NCBI GenBank assembly: GCA_041685935.1
Contig: JAWLES010000007.1
Coordinates: 1-30,173, forward strand
DNA from: JAIPEK01 sp041685935
GTDB lineage: Bacteria; Desulfobacterota; Desulfobacteria; Desulfobacterales; Desulfobacteraceae
Direction: 5' to 3'
Length of the DNA: 30,173 nucleotides
Position numbers and translations under genes: made by a program. Every line of letters begins with the position of its first letter. The first letter of the stretch is position 1. Positions 1-7,984 of this stretch are shown piece by piece. The notes beneath the pieces are model-generated. The model was not told where the DNA came from. It saw only the letters and a list, made by a program, of their open reading frames with translations, and did not search any database.

Positions 1-1644
1 AGGTTTTCACTGAAACTCTTTTTCATAAGTGTTTATATCCGCCAGGCTGCGTTTGAAGGCAAAATCGACTATGTTCCCGTATATCTGTCCCAGATCCCGG
101 AAATTTTTGATTCCAAAGAGATCGGCCTTGATGTGGCCCTGATCCAGGTCAGCCCTCCGGATAAGTTCGGATTCTGCAGCCTTGGTATTTCAGTGGATAT
201 AACCCTTGCCGGAATGCGGAACGCCGGGACCGTGATCGCCCAGGTGAACCCTGAAATGCCCAGGACCTTCGGGGACAGCTTTGTGCATATTGATGAAATC
301 GATTATATGGTGTATCACAAAGAGCCGATTGTGGAGGCGCTGCCCAGTAAAAAGAACATCAAGGTCATAGAGCGGATCGCGTATTACGTGAATCAGCTTG
401 TGGATGACGGGGCCACGCTTCAGATCGGATTCGGCCACCTGCCGGATGCAGTGGTTCCCTACCTTGAAAATAAAAAGGATCTCGGTGTCCATACCCAGGT
501 GATAACGGACGGTCTTTTACCTCTTTTTGAAAAAAAGGTCATCACCAACCGGAACAAGAATTTCCTGCCGGGCAGGGTTGTGGCCTCTTTATGCATGGGC
601 TCCAGGAAACTTTATGATTATGTGGACAACAATCCCATGTTCTATTTCAGGTCATCCGAATTTGTAAATGATCCCAACGTGATCGCCAACAATAACAACT
701 TCATCTCCATAAGCTCGGCATTGGAAGTGGATCTTACAGGCCAGATCTGCACTGACAGCAAAGGATACCTTTTTTACAGCGGTATCGGGGATCAGGTTGA
801 TTTCATACGCGGCAGCTCCATGTCAAAAGGGGGGTTTTCCATTATCGTTATTCCCTCCACAGCCCAGGACGGAGAGGTGTCAAGAATTGTTCCCCACCTG
901 AGTGAAGGTGCAGGTGTCGCAACCACCAGGGGGGATATCGATATCGTGGTCACTGAATACGGTATTGCGGAGCTCAGGCGGAAGAGCATATACCAGCGCG
1001 TGATGGAGCTTGCCCAGATCGCCCATCCCAAATTCAGGAATCAGCTGATCGAGGAGGCCAAAAAGCGGCGTTACATTTTCCCGGACCAGGCACCTCCCAC
1101 GAACCAGGACTTGATGTTCATCGACCGGTACAAATATTCACTCGATCTTGAAAACGGGAAAACCGTGGAATTCAGGCCGCTGCTGCCGTCGGACGAGTTC
1201 GAGTCCCGCAATTTCTTTTATTCCCTGCAGGAATCCTCCATATATTACAGGTTTTTCAACAAGAGAAAAGTTTTTTCAAGGGAGATGCTCCAGGGCCAGT
1301 GGGCGGATGTGGATTACAGGCGGAACATGACCATCATCGGTCTGATGCAGATCGGTAAGCAAAAGAGGATTGTTGCTATCGGCTCCTATGCGGATGCAGG
1401 CAACGACACGGCAGAGGTTGCATTCCTGGTTAAAGAGGAGCTGCACGGCATGGGGGTGGGATCTTATCTTCTTGAAATACTCGAGGATATAGCAAAAGAG
1501 AACAAGTATAAACGCTTTACCGCCAGTGTCCTGGTGGAAAACAACAAGATGAAAAAGGTTTTCAAAAAGCGGTATCCGAATGCCAGATTTGAACGGGCAG
1601 GCGGCGGAGAACTGGAAGTGATCATGGAATTTGACAGTGACTGA
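1..1644 (+). CDS. Acetyl-CoA hydrolase/CoA-transferase fused to a GNAT acetyltransferase (5' end outside window)
   Basis: The frame is open to the first base of the window, so the N-terminus is missing; a GTG at 133 is internal. 547 residues are visible. The first ~350 match the acetyl-CoA hydrolase/4-hydroxybutyrate CoA-transferase family: VALIQVSPPDKFGFCSLG, then SALEVDLTGQ, whose Glu codon (724-726) is the expected catalytic glutamate, then YSGIGDQVDF (usually GGQ), and VVTEYGIAELR. From about base 1150 a GNAT acetyltransferase domain follows, with the acetyl-CoA pyrophosphate loop in VKEELHGMGVGSYLLEIL. The enzyme should move CoA between acyl groups in the cytoplasm; the role of the GNAT part is unknown, possibly lysine acetylation. 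Such fusions are known in Desulfobacterota. The dihydrouridine synthase gene follows after 25 bases on the same strand. Substrate cannot be read from sequence. Confidence 0.9.
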   Translation, partial: RFSLKLFFISVYIRQAAFEGKIDYVPVYLSQIPEIFDSKEIGLDVALIQVSPPDKFGFCSLGISVDITLAGMRNAGTVIAQVNPEMPRTFGDSFVHIDEIDYMVYHKEPIVEALPSKKNIKVIERIAYYVNQLVDDGATLQIGFGHLPDAVVPYLENKKDLGVHTQVITDGLLPLFEKKVITNRNKNFLPGRVVASLCMGSRKLYDYVDNNPMFYFRSSEFVNDPNVIANNNNFISISSALEVDLTGQICTDSKGYLFYSGIGDQVDFIRGSSMSKGGFSIIVIPSTAQDGEVSRIVPHLSEGAGVATTRGDIDIVVTEYGIAELRRKSIYQRVMELAQIAHPKFRNQLIEEAKKRRYIFPDQAPPTNQDLMFIDRYKYSLDLENGKTVEFRPLLPSDEFESRNFFYSLQESSIYYRFFNKRKVFSREMLQGQWADVDYRRNMTIIGLMQIGKQKRIVAIGSYADAGNDTAEVAFLVKEELHGMGVGSYLLEILEDIAKENKYKRFTASVLVENNKMKKVFKKRYPNARFERAGGGELEVIMEFDSD

Positions 1645-1669
1645 TAAGTGAGAGTTCCCGTCCTCCGGC

Positions 1670-2680
1670 ATGAACAGAACCTTTGACACGTATACGGACC
1701 AAAAGCTGATCCTGGCGCCTCTTCAGGGATTTACCGACCTTGTGTACCGGAAAGTGTACGCCTGCCATTTTTCCGGGCTTGATGAAGCACTTGCCCCGTT
1801 TATTTCCACACTGGGAAAAGAGGGCAGGATAAACCCCAAAAGACTTGCAGGTGTTGATCCTTCTGAGAATCGGGCCATCCCGGTTGTTCCCCAGATCCTG
1901 GGCAACAATGCGGATGAATTTGTGTTTCTCGCGGATCACCTTTACAGGATGGGCCATACCCATGTTAACTGGAATCTCGGGTGCCCGCATTCAAGGATCG
2001 TAAAAAAGATGCGCGGCTCCGGGCTTCTGCCGTACCCGGACCGTATCGACCGGTTCCTGGATACCGTTCTGCAAAAGACCGGGTGCGGTTTGTCTGTCAA
2101 GGTCAGACTGGGCCGTTACGAAACCGGGGAGATTTTCAGATTGCTCCGGGTGTTTGACCGGTATCCCCTGAAAGAGATCATTCTGCATCCCAGGACCGGC
2201 AGCCAGGTGTATACAGGGAAGGCGGATGTGGATGCATTTTTGGCGGTGTATGAGTCCACCGGCCATAAACTTGTGTATAACGGGGATATAACCGGCCCTG
2301 AAACGTTCTATTCGGTTCAAAAAAAGCTTCCGGGTATTCATGACTTCATGATCGGCCGCGGGGTTCTTGCCGATCCCTTCCTTCCCTCCAGGATTAAAAG
2401 GGGACGGCCTGCGGCCTCATATGAGGAAAACAGCTCCCTGTCAAAGATTTATCAGTTCATGGCCGATCTTTTTGAAGCTTATCTGGCATTGCCGGGTAAA
2501 AAAAGCGACCCCTGGAAAATTACCTGCCGCATGAAGGGATTCTGGAGTTTTCTTGAATCGTCGTTTGTAAGCGGCAGAGTCCCGTTTAAAAAAATCCTCG
2601 GCTCCGATTCCCCCCGGGCCTACCGGAAGGCGGTGGCGGAATTTTTTTCAGGCGGGCCTCAATACCGGCCTTGGCCTTAG
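1670..2680 (+). CDS. tRNA-dihydrouridine synthase family protein
   Basis: 336-residue FMN-dependent enzyme that reduces uridines in tRNA to dihydrouridine. It opens with LILAPLQGFTD, the FMN-binding first strand of the Dus barrel. The catalytic cysteine is Cys105 in NLGCPHSR, and VKVRLGR and ILHPRTGSQVYTGKAD carry the expected Lys and His of the active site. Where many family members have GAG after the CP motif, this one has MRGSGLLPYPD, closer to the DusC-like branch. The ATG at 1670 has no good SD, so it may rely on the upstream gene. A second Dus gene lies at 7981, so the two probably modify different tRNA positions. Which position this one modifies is not deducible. It converges with elbB, with only 20 bases between the stop codons. 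Confidence 0.9.
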   Translation: MNRTFDTYTDQKLILAPLQGFTDLVYRKVYACHFSGLDEALAPFISTLGKEGRINPKRLAGVDPSENRAIPVVPQILGNNADEFVFLADHLYRMGHTHVNWNLGCPHSRIVKKMRGSGLLPYPDRIDRFLDTVLQKTGCGLSVKVRLGRYETGEIFRLLRVFDRYPLKEIILHPRTGSQVYTGKADVDAFLAVYESTGHKLVYNGDITGPETFYSVQKKLPGIHDFMIGRGVLADPFLPSRIKRGRPAASYEENSSLSKIYQFMADLFEAYLALPGKKSDPWKITCRMKGFWSFLESSFVSGRVPFKKILGSDSPRAYRKAVAEFFSGGPQYRPWP

Positions 2681-2700
2681 CCCGGAAGGGTAAAGTCATT

Positions 2701-3360
2701 TTAAAGGGTCATTGAGAGTACTTTTTCCACCAGCTTGTTGATTCCTTCGGCCACGTCTTTGATCCCCGGTCCGAGCATATATGCCGGCGTGCTGACCACA
2801 CGGTTTTCCTCGTCCGTGACAACAGAGTCGACCGGGCAGTTCTCGTGCCGGCTGCCGGTTGCTTCAATGGCTGCCGCAGTGGAGACATCGTTGCCTATGG
2901 TCACTTTGATCCCCTTTCCGTAAAGGGCTTTGGCCAGGGCTGCCGGAGAGATGCAGATCGCTCCCACCGGTTTTTTCTCCTTGTTCAATTCCAGGATCAG
3001 TTTTTTCAGGTCAGGGTTTACCTCGGCATCCGGTCCTGAAAAAGCAAAGTCGCTCAGGTTTTTTGCAGCGCCGAAACCTCCGGGCATGATTAACGCGTCA
3101 ATGTCCCCGCTGGATACCGTTTTGAGATCCTTTATCTCTCCGCGGGCTATCCGGGCGGATTCCAGGAGTACATTCCGCTTTTCCTCCGTGGGCTCTCCGG
3201 TCAGGTGATTGATAACATGATGCTGGTCCATGTCCGGCGCCATGCACACAGCTTCCGCCCCGGCCCTGTCAAGAGCGAGAAGGGTGAGCACGGCTTCATG
3301 GATTTCGGTTCCGTCAAAAACACCGCATCCTGAAAGCACGACACCTATCTTTTTTCCCAT
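2701..3360 (-). CDS. elbB: ElbB/DJ-1-PfpI family protein (isoprenoid-associated glyoxalase-like)
   Basis: 219 residues, the usual length for ElbB (E. coli about 217). It begins KKIGVVLSGCGVFDGTEIHE, has the family's PGGFGAAKNLSDFA loop, and carries the nucleophile-elbow Cys136 in GAICISPAA with Glu19 available as its partner. ElbB belongs to the DJ-1/PfpI superfamily; the E. coli protein has weak glyoxalase activity and was linked to isoprenoid production, but its physiological role is unsettled. The ATG follows a strong AGGAGG SD. The gene is monocistronic and divided from the YcaO gene by about 90 bases holding a promoter with a palindrome over its -35. Confidence 0.9.
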   Translation of the reverse strand: MGKKIGVVLSGCGVFDGTEIHEAVLTLLALDRAGAEAVCMAPDMDQHHVINHLTGEPTEEKRNVLLESARIARGEIKDLKTVSSGDIDALIMPGGFGAAKNLSDFAFSGPDAEVNPDLKKLILELNKEKKPVGAICISPAALAKALYGKGIKVTIGNDVSTAAAIEATGSRHENCPVDSVVTDEENRVVSTPAYMLGPGIKDVAEGINKLVEKVLSMTL

Positions 3361-3393
3361 TTGTCAACCCTCCTTTTTGTAAGTTCGGTAGAA

Positions 3394-3422
3394 ACGTTAT
3401 GATTTTGTTGTGCCCTTGTCAA
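3394..3422 (-). promoter_or_regulatory. Candidate sigma70 promoter of elbB
   Basis: Reading the minus strand, TTGACA (3417-3422) is followed after 17 bases by TAACGT (3394-3399), about 34 bases before the elbB ATG. The -35 is a perfect match and the -10 is poor. The spacing is ideal. Confidence 0.45.
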
Positions 3423-3425
3423 GGG
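3413..3425. promoter_or_regulatory. Perfect palindrome CCCTTGTCAAGGG over the elbB -35
   Basis: A 13-base perfect inverted repeat, CCCTTG-T-CAAGGG, contains the -35 hexamer of the predicted elbB promoter. A dimeric repressor bound here would block RNA polymerase. No known operator consensus is recognised, so the regulator is unknown. Confidence 0.35.
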
Positions 3426-3435
3426 ATTGATTTAC

Positions 3436-3450
3436 AAAACCGGGGGTTTT
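3436..3450 (-). terminator. Weak A/T-rich hairpin after the YcaO gene
   Basis: Immediately past the YcaO stop, AAAACC and GGTTTT can pair around a 3-base loop. The stem has only two G-C pairs and a short, interrupted T stretch follows, so termination by this hairpin is doubtful. Confidence 0.2.
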
Positions 3451-5157
3451 TTAAGGTTTGCCTGACAGTTCCAGGTAATTTGAAAAGAGTTCCGGGTGCA
3501 CCCTGGAAAATCCGTCAAAGTCTCCGAGTATTTCCATACCTTCGATTACGGCCTTCACCACGGGTATGCCGATATCCTCCCGGGTCAGATCCACATAGCA
3601 GGGCCTCAGGTTGTTGCGCAAAAGCAGTGTTTCGAGCATTTCAAGGTCACAGCGGAAATTGCCGGTGGAATAGTCAGGCAGGTTGTCAAAGTCCACAATG
3701 ATTCTTTCGTAAAGATCGGGCCTTGTCCCCGGCCCCTGGGGAAACGGGTGGGTGGTCTCGCAGATGGCGGACAGAATCGCTTTCCTTGCATTCAGCGAGG
3801 CTGCGGTTCCCTTCTGGATGTTTCCGTCAAGGTCAACCACAAAACATTTGCAGCAGGGAATGCCGGTTTTCGAAGTCAAGTCCTGAAACTGGAGATTGAT
3901 GCCGTAGGATTTGTACGCGCCGAGCAGGTCCGAGATATTTTCGTTGCCCGCAACAAGCCTGAAGCAGTCCGTATTTCTGAAAGGGCTGGTGGCTTCCTGG
4001 TGGCGCTCAATGATTTCGAGAAGCGCTGCGATTTTCGCCTGCTCCATTGTGTTGCCCGAGGCAAGTCCTGTGGAGCCCAGGCCGGAAAAAAGGTCGGGTT
4101 CGTCAAGGTTGCAGAACAGAAAAACACTTTGAGCCGGAACAAAAGCCTTTTCAGCACCATTGTCTCCGGGTGTCTCTCCCTGGAGCCAGAAGATGGGTTC
4201 GTTTTCATACGTGATTTCCAGGGCGAGTTTTTCAGGATTTACCGCATGAACCGTATCTGCTGCAAACTCACTGTACTGAGCGTGGAAAAGCTGGTGTCCG
4301 TTTGCATACCCCGGTGCTCCAAAAGGAGAGATGTCTGCAAAGGCTGAGCACCTTTCCACTATTTCCATGGTTAGAGATGCCCGGGCATCCTCCATGGTGA
4401 GTCCTTTCCCGTAGCTGGTCTGCTCTCCTGAAAGGGTATACAGGTTCCGCCCGGAGGAAACATCCACAAAAAATTCCCATTTTCTGAGGAGTCCGAAAGG
4501 AGAGAGGCTGGACTGGTGCCGCATTTCATGGCCGAGTTTCACACCGGCCCTTTCAAGTCCTGAAAGAGCTTCCCGGGCTGTCTTTTCCGGGGAGAATCTG
4601 TCCGGCTGCTCTTCCCTGTTTTGGTAATCCTTTGCAAGTTCGGAAACCAAAGGGCCTTCATGTGCCTGAAAACCGCATTCACCGGCGCATATGAGAGGAA
4701 GGTTGACGTCAGCAGGCGCAGGTAAGGGTTCATGGGCCATGATATTTTCCCTGAAAATCGATATCCATTGCCGGTGAAGCCGCTGGTTGGGCTGAAGTGC
4801 GCTCCTGATGTGAATTAAAGGAGATGCGGTCCTGATCTTTTCCGTCCAGGTATCGTCAAAGTATGCTTTCAGCCCGGAAGGACCGCTTTCGGCAATGACT
4901 TGTTCGGCGAATATGGATAAAAAGCACGGGTCCTTTTTATTTTCCGCTTTGGCAAAAAGCTGCTGGATGGTTTCCCTGTCCATTTCAGACAGTCGATCCA
5001 GCAGATACTTGTGGAGAAAACCGTCAAAGGGCCTTGACTTCAAAAGGGCAAGAGCGGTGTCAAAATCCATCCGCTCCCGGGGTACGACACCGAAATATCC
5101 TGTCTGTGATGCGGTTTTTGCATGTTTCAGTCTGTAATCGATTTGAGAATTTCCCAC
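3451..5157 (-). CDS. YcaO-family ATP-dependent cyclodehydratase-like protein
   Basis: 568 residues. The first ~160 look helical and are not recognised. The rest is a YcaO domain with both nucleotide-binding signatures: GKG at 250-252 leading to EIVER at 265-269, and GSTGLASGNT from Gly361 leading to EIIER at 381-385. YcaO proteins phosphorylate peptide backbone amides to make azolines, thioamides or amidines, or act as accessory factors for S12 methylthiolation. No TfuA, E1-like partner or oxidase is adjacent and no precursor peptide was found, so the substrate is unknown. The start is GTG, supported by a GGAGG four bases upstream (the nearest ATG is not better placed). It lies 25 bases after the MFS exporter gene and is probably cotranscribed with it. 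The C-terminus lacks the proline-rich tail of azoline-forming YcaO proteins. Confidence 0.85.
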   Translation of the reverse strand: MGNSQIDYRLKHAKTASQTGYFGVVPRERMDFDTALALLKSRPFDGFLHKYLLDRLSEMDRETIQQLFAKAENKKDPCFLSIFAEQVIAESGPSGLKAYFDDTWTEKIRTASPLIHIRSALQPNQRLHRQWISIFRENIMAHEPLPAPADVNLPLICAGECGFQAHEGPLVSELAKDYQNREEQPDRFSPEKTAREALSGLERAGVKLGHEMRHQSSLSPFGLLRKWEFFVDVSSGRNLYTLSGEQTSYGKGLTMEDARASLTMEIVERCSAFADISPFGAPGYANGHQLFHAQYSEFAADTVHAVNPEKLALEITYENEPIFWLQGETPGDNGAEKAFVPAQSVFLFCNLDEPDLFSGLGSTGLASGNTMEQAKIAALLEIIERHQEATSPFRNTDCFRLVAGNENISDLLGAYKSYGINLQFQDLTSKTGIPCCKCFVVDLDGNIQKGTAASLNARKAILSAICETTHPFPQGPGTRPDLYERIIVDFDNLPDYSTGNFRCDLEMLETLLLRNNLRPCYVDLTREDIGIPVVKAVIEGMEILGDFDGFSRVHPELFSNYLELSGKP

Positions 5158-5182
5158 TGGACCTCCGTTATGATTTCTGTGT

Positions 5183-6598
5183 TCAGGACCGCTCTTTTCC
5201 CCTCAGGAAGGAAGAAACGGTTGCGGATACGGCGATGAGCATCCCTGCCAGCATTGTGCGGGTGAATCCGGTCATGAAAGCCGGCTCCATACGGCTTGTG
5301 TAGTTTTCCAGGCTGTCTCCCCCTGTCAGGGAGGAAGAAATGCTCCCGGAAAAAATCAGCCCGGCCACCGCAACGCCGAGAACCATGCCGAAGTTCCTGG
5401 CGGTTGCCACTGCACCGGAGGCAATACCACGTCTGGAAACCGGGGTAGATGTCATGGCTGATGTGTTGTTCGGGGAGATAAATACCGAGGTTCCTATACC
5501 TGCAAGAGCCATCCGCCAGAGGATTGAAAAAAGGTGCGAATCCGGAGTGATGAAAACAAGTGACCCGAGGGAGGCCGCAAGCATGGCCGCCCCGGCGGTG
5601 CAGAGGGCCCGGGAGCCGATCCGGTCATACAGCTCCCCTGCAACCGGGCTGATAAAAAAGAGAAAGACAAACGGGGTTACCATGACAAGGCCGGTGGATG
5701 AAGCGCTCAGTCCGTAGGGATGCGCAAGGAAGAACGGCATCATGAAAATAATAATGAAAAGGGCTGCAAAAACAAGGACCGCGGAAATAATGGAGAACGT
5801 AAACAGCCGGATTTTGAGAAGCTCCGGCGGGAAAAGAGGGTAGTGAGCCTGTGCTTCAACCTTGATGAAGAGGTAGCAGCCTGCTGCTGAAAGCACCAGG
5901 AAAAGTATGGATAGAGGCCCTGCAGGCCCCCATTCCCGGATGTGGGTGAGATACATGAGAAGAGATCCGAGAAAGAGGATGAGAAGAAATCCCCCTTTCA
6001 CATCCAGGGGCTCGCCTGTTCCCTTTTCCGCCCCGGTTCCTTTGAGCACGTAAAGACCTGCCACAGTAGCGGCAGTGCCGATGGGGATGTTGATGTAGAA
6101 AATGGCACGCCAGGAGAACAGGTCAAGCAGAAAACCGCCCGCCACAGGCCCTGCAGTAAGTCCGGCAGCCACGACGGTTCCGATCATTCCAAGTGCCCTG
6201 CCCCTTTCTCCGGGCTCGAACATGTCAACCACCAAAGCGGGTGAACAGGCCATGAGCATGGATGCGCCCATGCCCTGGACCGCCCTGGATGCGATGAGAA
6301 ATGCCGGAGAACCGGCCATGCTGCAAAGGAGCGATCCTGCCGTAAAGATGACAAACCCGCTTGTGTAAATAACCTTTCTGCCATTTATGTCGCTGAGCCT
6401 TCCAAAGGTGAGAAGAAGCGAGGAAACCGTGAGCAGATACACGGCCACAACCCACTGGATCACCTCCACACGGGTGTGCAGATCCTCCATGATATAAGGA
6501 AGCGCCACGTTTACAATGCTGGAGTCAAGGGTGGACATGAACACCGCTGATGCCACCAGAAAAAACACGCTCCACTTTTTGCCGGTTTTATTGTTCAT
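5183..6598 (-). CDS. DHA2-family (EmrB/QacA-like) MFS drug:proton antiporter
   Basis: 471 residues, strongly hydrophobic, and fitting the 14-helix DHA2 subfamily. Helix 1 carries the subfamily's motif D1 (LDSSIVNVALPYI), the loop after helix 2 has motif A (GRLSDINGRKVIY), and helix 5 has motif C (GTVVAAGLTAGPVAGGFLLD), the antiporter signature. It should sit in the inner membrane and export a small hydrophobic compound in exchange for protons. No MFP/EmrA or TolC partner is adjacent. The YcaO gene starts 25 bases downstream, so the exporter may act on a YcaO-modified product or simply share a promoter; sequence alone cannot decide. The SD is weak. Confidence 0.9.
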   Translation of the reverse strand: MNNKTGKKWSVFFLVASAVFMSTLDSSIVNVALPYIMEDLHTRVEVIQWVVAVYLLTVSSLLLTFGRLSDINGRKVIYTSGFVIFTAGSLLCSMAGSPAFLIASRAVQGMGASMLMACSPALVVDMFEPGERGRALGMIGTVVAAGLTAGPVAGGFLLDLFSWRAIFYINIPIGTAATVAGLYVLKGTGAEKGTGEPLDVKGGFLLILFLGSLLMYLTHIREWGPAGPLSILFLVLSAAGCYLFIKVEAQAHYPLFPPELLKIRLFTFSIISAVLVFAALFIIIFMMPFFLAHPYGLSASSTGLVMVTPFVFLFFISPVAGELYDRIGSRALCTAGAAMLAASLGSLVFITPDSHLFSILWRMALAGIGTSVFISPNNTSAMTSTPVSRRGIASGAVATARNFGMVLGVAVAGLIFSGSISSSLTGGDSLENYTSRMEPAFMTGFTRTMLAGMLIAVSATVSSFLRGKERS

Positions 6599-6639
6599 CT
6601 CTGCTTGCTGTTTTATCCTTTATGCCGCAAATCGATTAT

Positions 6640-6667
6640 GATATATGAATCAGGGTGTGCATGTAAA
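6640..6667 (-). promoter_or_regulatory. Candidate promoter of the MFS-YcaO unit
   Basis: On the minus strand TTTACA (6662-6667) and TATATC (6640-6645) are 16 bases apart in the 92-base gap between divergent genes, about 40 bases before the MFS ATG. No other -35/-10 pair in this gap is better placed for the exporter. Confidence 0.35.
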
Positions 6668-6690
6668 TATATTTTTTTAAAGAGGCCGCT

Positions 6691-7080
6691 ATGACTGTGG
6701 AAAACGATATTGTACTGATATATATGGAAAACACCCCTGTTTCCTTCGCCAGGGTGGAGGATATACAGGCGGATTCAAAAAAGGACTGGTACCACATCAA
6801 GCTTTTGATGCTGCAGGTCCCGCTGCAGGTGGTTACCTGGATACTCAAGGACGACTACATCAACGGGGAGGAGTTTTACATGGGTGGCAAGAAAATGAAG
6901 CTCGAGCGTGTGGAGGTTCCTGAAGAGGCTCCGTCGCCTGTGCAGGCCCCGTTTGAAGGGGGCGCCGGAGAGGAGTCCGAACAAAAGAGAAGTTCCGGGG
7001 ACCAAAATGGAGAGGATGCTGAAATAATTTCCTTTGACCGGCTTAAAAAAATGAAATCCCAGGATGACCCGGAACAGTGA
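6691..7080 (+). CDS. Uncharacterised 129-residue protein
   Basis: No family is recognised. Residues 1-75 look like a compact mixed alpha/beta domain with a WYHIKLLMLQVPLQVVTW core. Residues 76-129 are acidic and low in complexity, ending in a more ordered EIISFDRLKKMK segment before an acidic tail. There is no signal peptide or membrane helix, so it is probably cytoplasmic. An AGAGG SD sits five bases before the ATG. The last 17 bases overlap the start of the DUF1848 gene, which in turn overlaps dusB by four, so the three are likely translationally coupled and may share a job. Codon use resembles the neighbours. Confidence 0.75.
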   Translation: MTVENDIVLIYMENTPVSFARVEDIQADSKKDWYHIKLLMLQVPLQVVTWILKDDYINGEEFYMGGKKMKLERVEVPEEAPSPVQAPFEGGAGEESEQKRSSGDQNGEDAEIISFDRLKKMKSQDDPEQ

Positions 7081-7984
7081 AATTGTTTTATCCGCATCCA
7101 GACGAACGGATATTCCCGCGTTTTACCTCGGCTGGTTCCTGAAGGGTATTGAAAGGGGGTTTTTTGATGTTAAAAATCCTTATACAGGGAAGGTCCGAAC
7201 CGTGGATGCAACCCCTCGCGCCGTAAATACCATTGTTTTCTGGTCTAAAAATTACGGGCCTTTTCTTGAATCCGGTATCGGGCCGAGCCTGATACGGATG
7301 GGGTATAATCTCTACTTTCATTTTTCGCTCATTTCCGGCCCCTCGATCCTGGAGCCGAATGTCCCGCGGCTTTCAGAAAGACTGCAACAGCTGTTCAGCC
7401 TGTGTGAACAGTTCGGAGGCAAAAGCGTGGCCTGGCGCTTTGACCCGATCTGCTTTTACCGGACCGGGAAGGGTGGGATCAAAAACAATCTTTCCGATTT
7501 TCCCGATATTGCAGAAGCAGCCCGGACTTCAGGGGTGAAAAGGTGTATTGCAAGTTTTATGGATCAGTATCGGAAAATAGATAGAAGGATTTCGTATCTC
7601 AAGGCCAACGGGACTGAAGTGCCGGAACCGGCGGAAACTGATGAGCGCAAAAAAATGGAGGTGGTTGAGAGAATGGCGCGCCTTCTGACTGAAAGGGGAA
7701 TCAGGCTTGAACTCTGCTGTGAAAAAGACCTTTGTTGTCAGATTAGGGGAAAATCCCTGGTGCGTCCGAGTGCCTGTATCTCAGGACCGCTTTTTGAAAC
7801 TCTCTTCGGCACGAATCCCGACAAAAGGCGGGACCGGGGCCAGCGGGCCTCCCAGGGCTGTCTTTGCACCCGGTCGGTGGATATCGGCTCCTATGATGAA
7901 CACCCGTGTTTTCACAACTGTGTGTTCTGTTATGCCAATCCGGTGATTGATACGGAAATCAGATCCCGAAGGAATGGGAAATGA
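7064..7984 (+). CDS. DUF1848 family protein with C-terminal radical-SAM-like cysteine cluster
   Basis: 306 residues. The N-terminus has the DUF1848 signature (VLSASRRTDIPAFY) and TPRAVNTIVFWSKN follows. Near the C-terminus Cys282, Cys286 and Cys289 form CX3CX2C (CFHNCVFC) followed by YANP, the spacing of radical-SAM 4Fe-4S clusters, but at the opposite end from the usual site; Cys266 and Cys268 precede it. This placement is a known trait of DUF1848, whose function is not established. The sequence also resembles the CYA part of spore-photoproduct-lyase-like proteins. The ATG at 7064 lies inside the upstream gene and the stop overlaps the dusB ATG, so translation is coupled on both sides. A role in nucleic-acid or tRNA modification is a guess from context. 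Confidence 0.85.
   Translation: MTRNSEIVLSASRRTDIPAFYLGWFLKGIERGFFDVKNPYTGKVRTVDATPRAVNTIVFWSKNYGPFLESGIGPSLIRMGYNLYFHFSLISGPSILEPNVPRLSERLQQLFSLCEQFGGKSVAWRFDPICFYRTGKGGIKNNLSDFPDIAEAARTSGVKRCIASFMDQYRKIDRRISYLKANGTEVPEPAETDERKKMEVVERMARLLTERGIRLELCCEKDLCCQIRGKSLVRPSACISGPLFETLFGTNPDKRRDRGQRASQGCLCTRSVDIGSYDEHPCFHNCVFCYANPVIDTEIRSRRNGK

Noticed and set aside
3399..3701. 100-residue plus-strand ORF near the YcaO gene, considered as a RiPP precursor
   Set aside because: Its N-terminal part has a few cysteines, but there is no SD and it runs antisense into YcaO; no leader/core pattern is visible. The gaps beside the YcaO and MFS genes also lack a plausible precursor.
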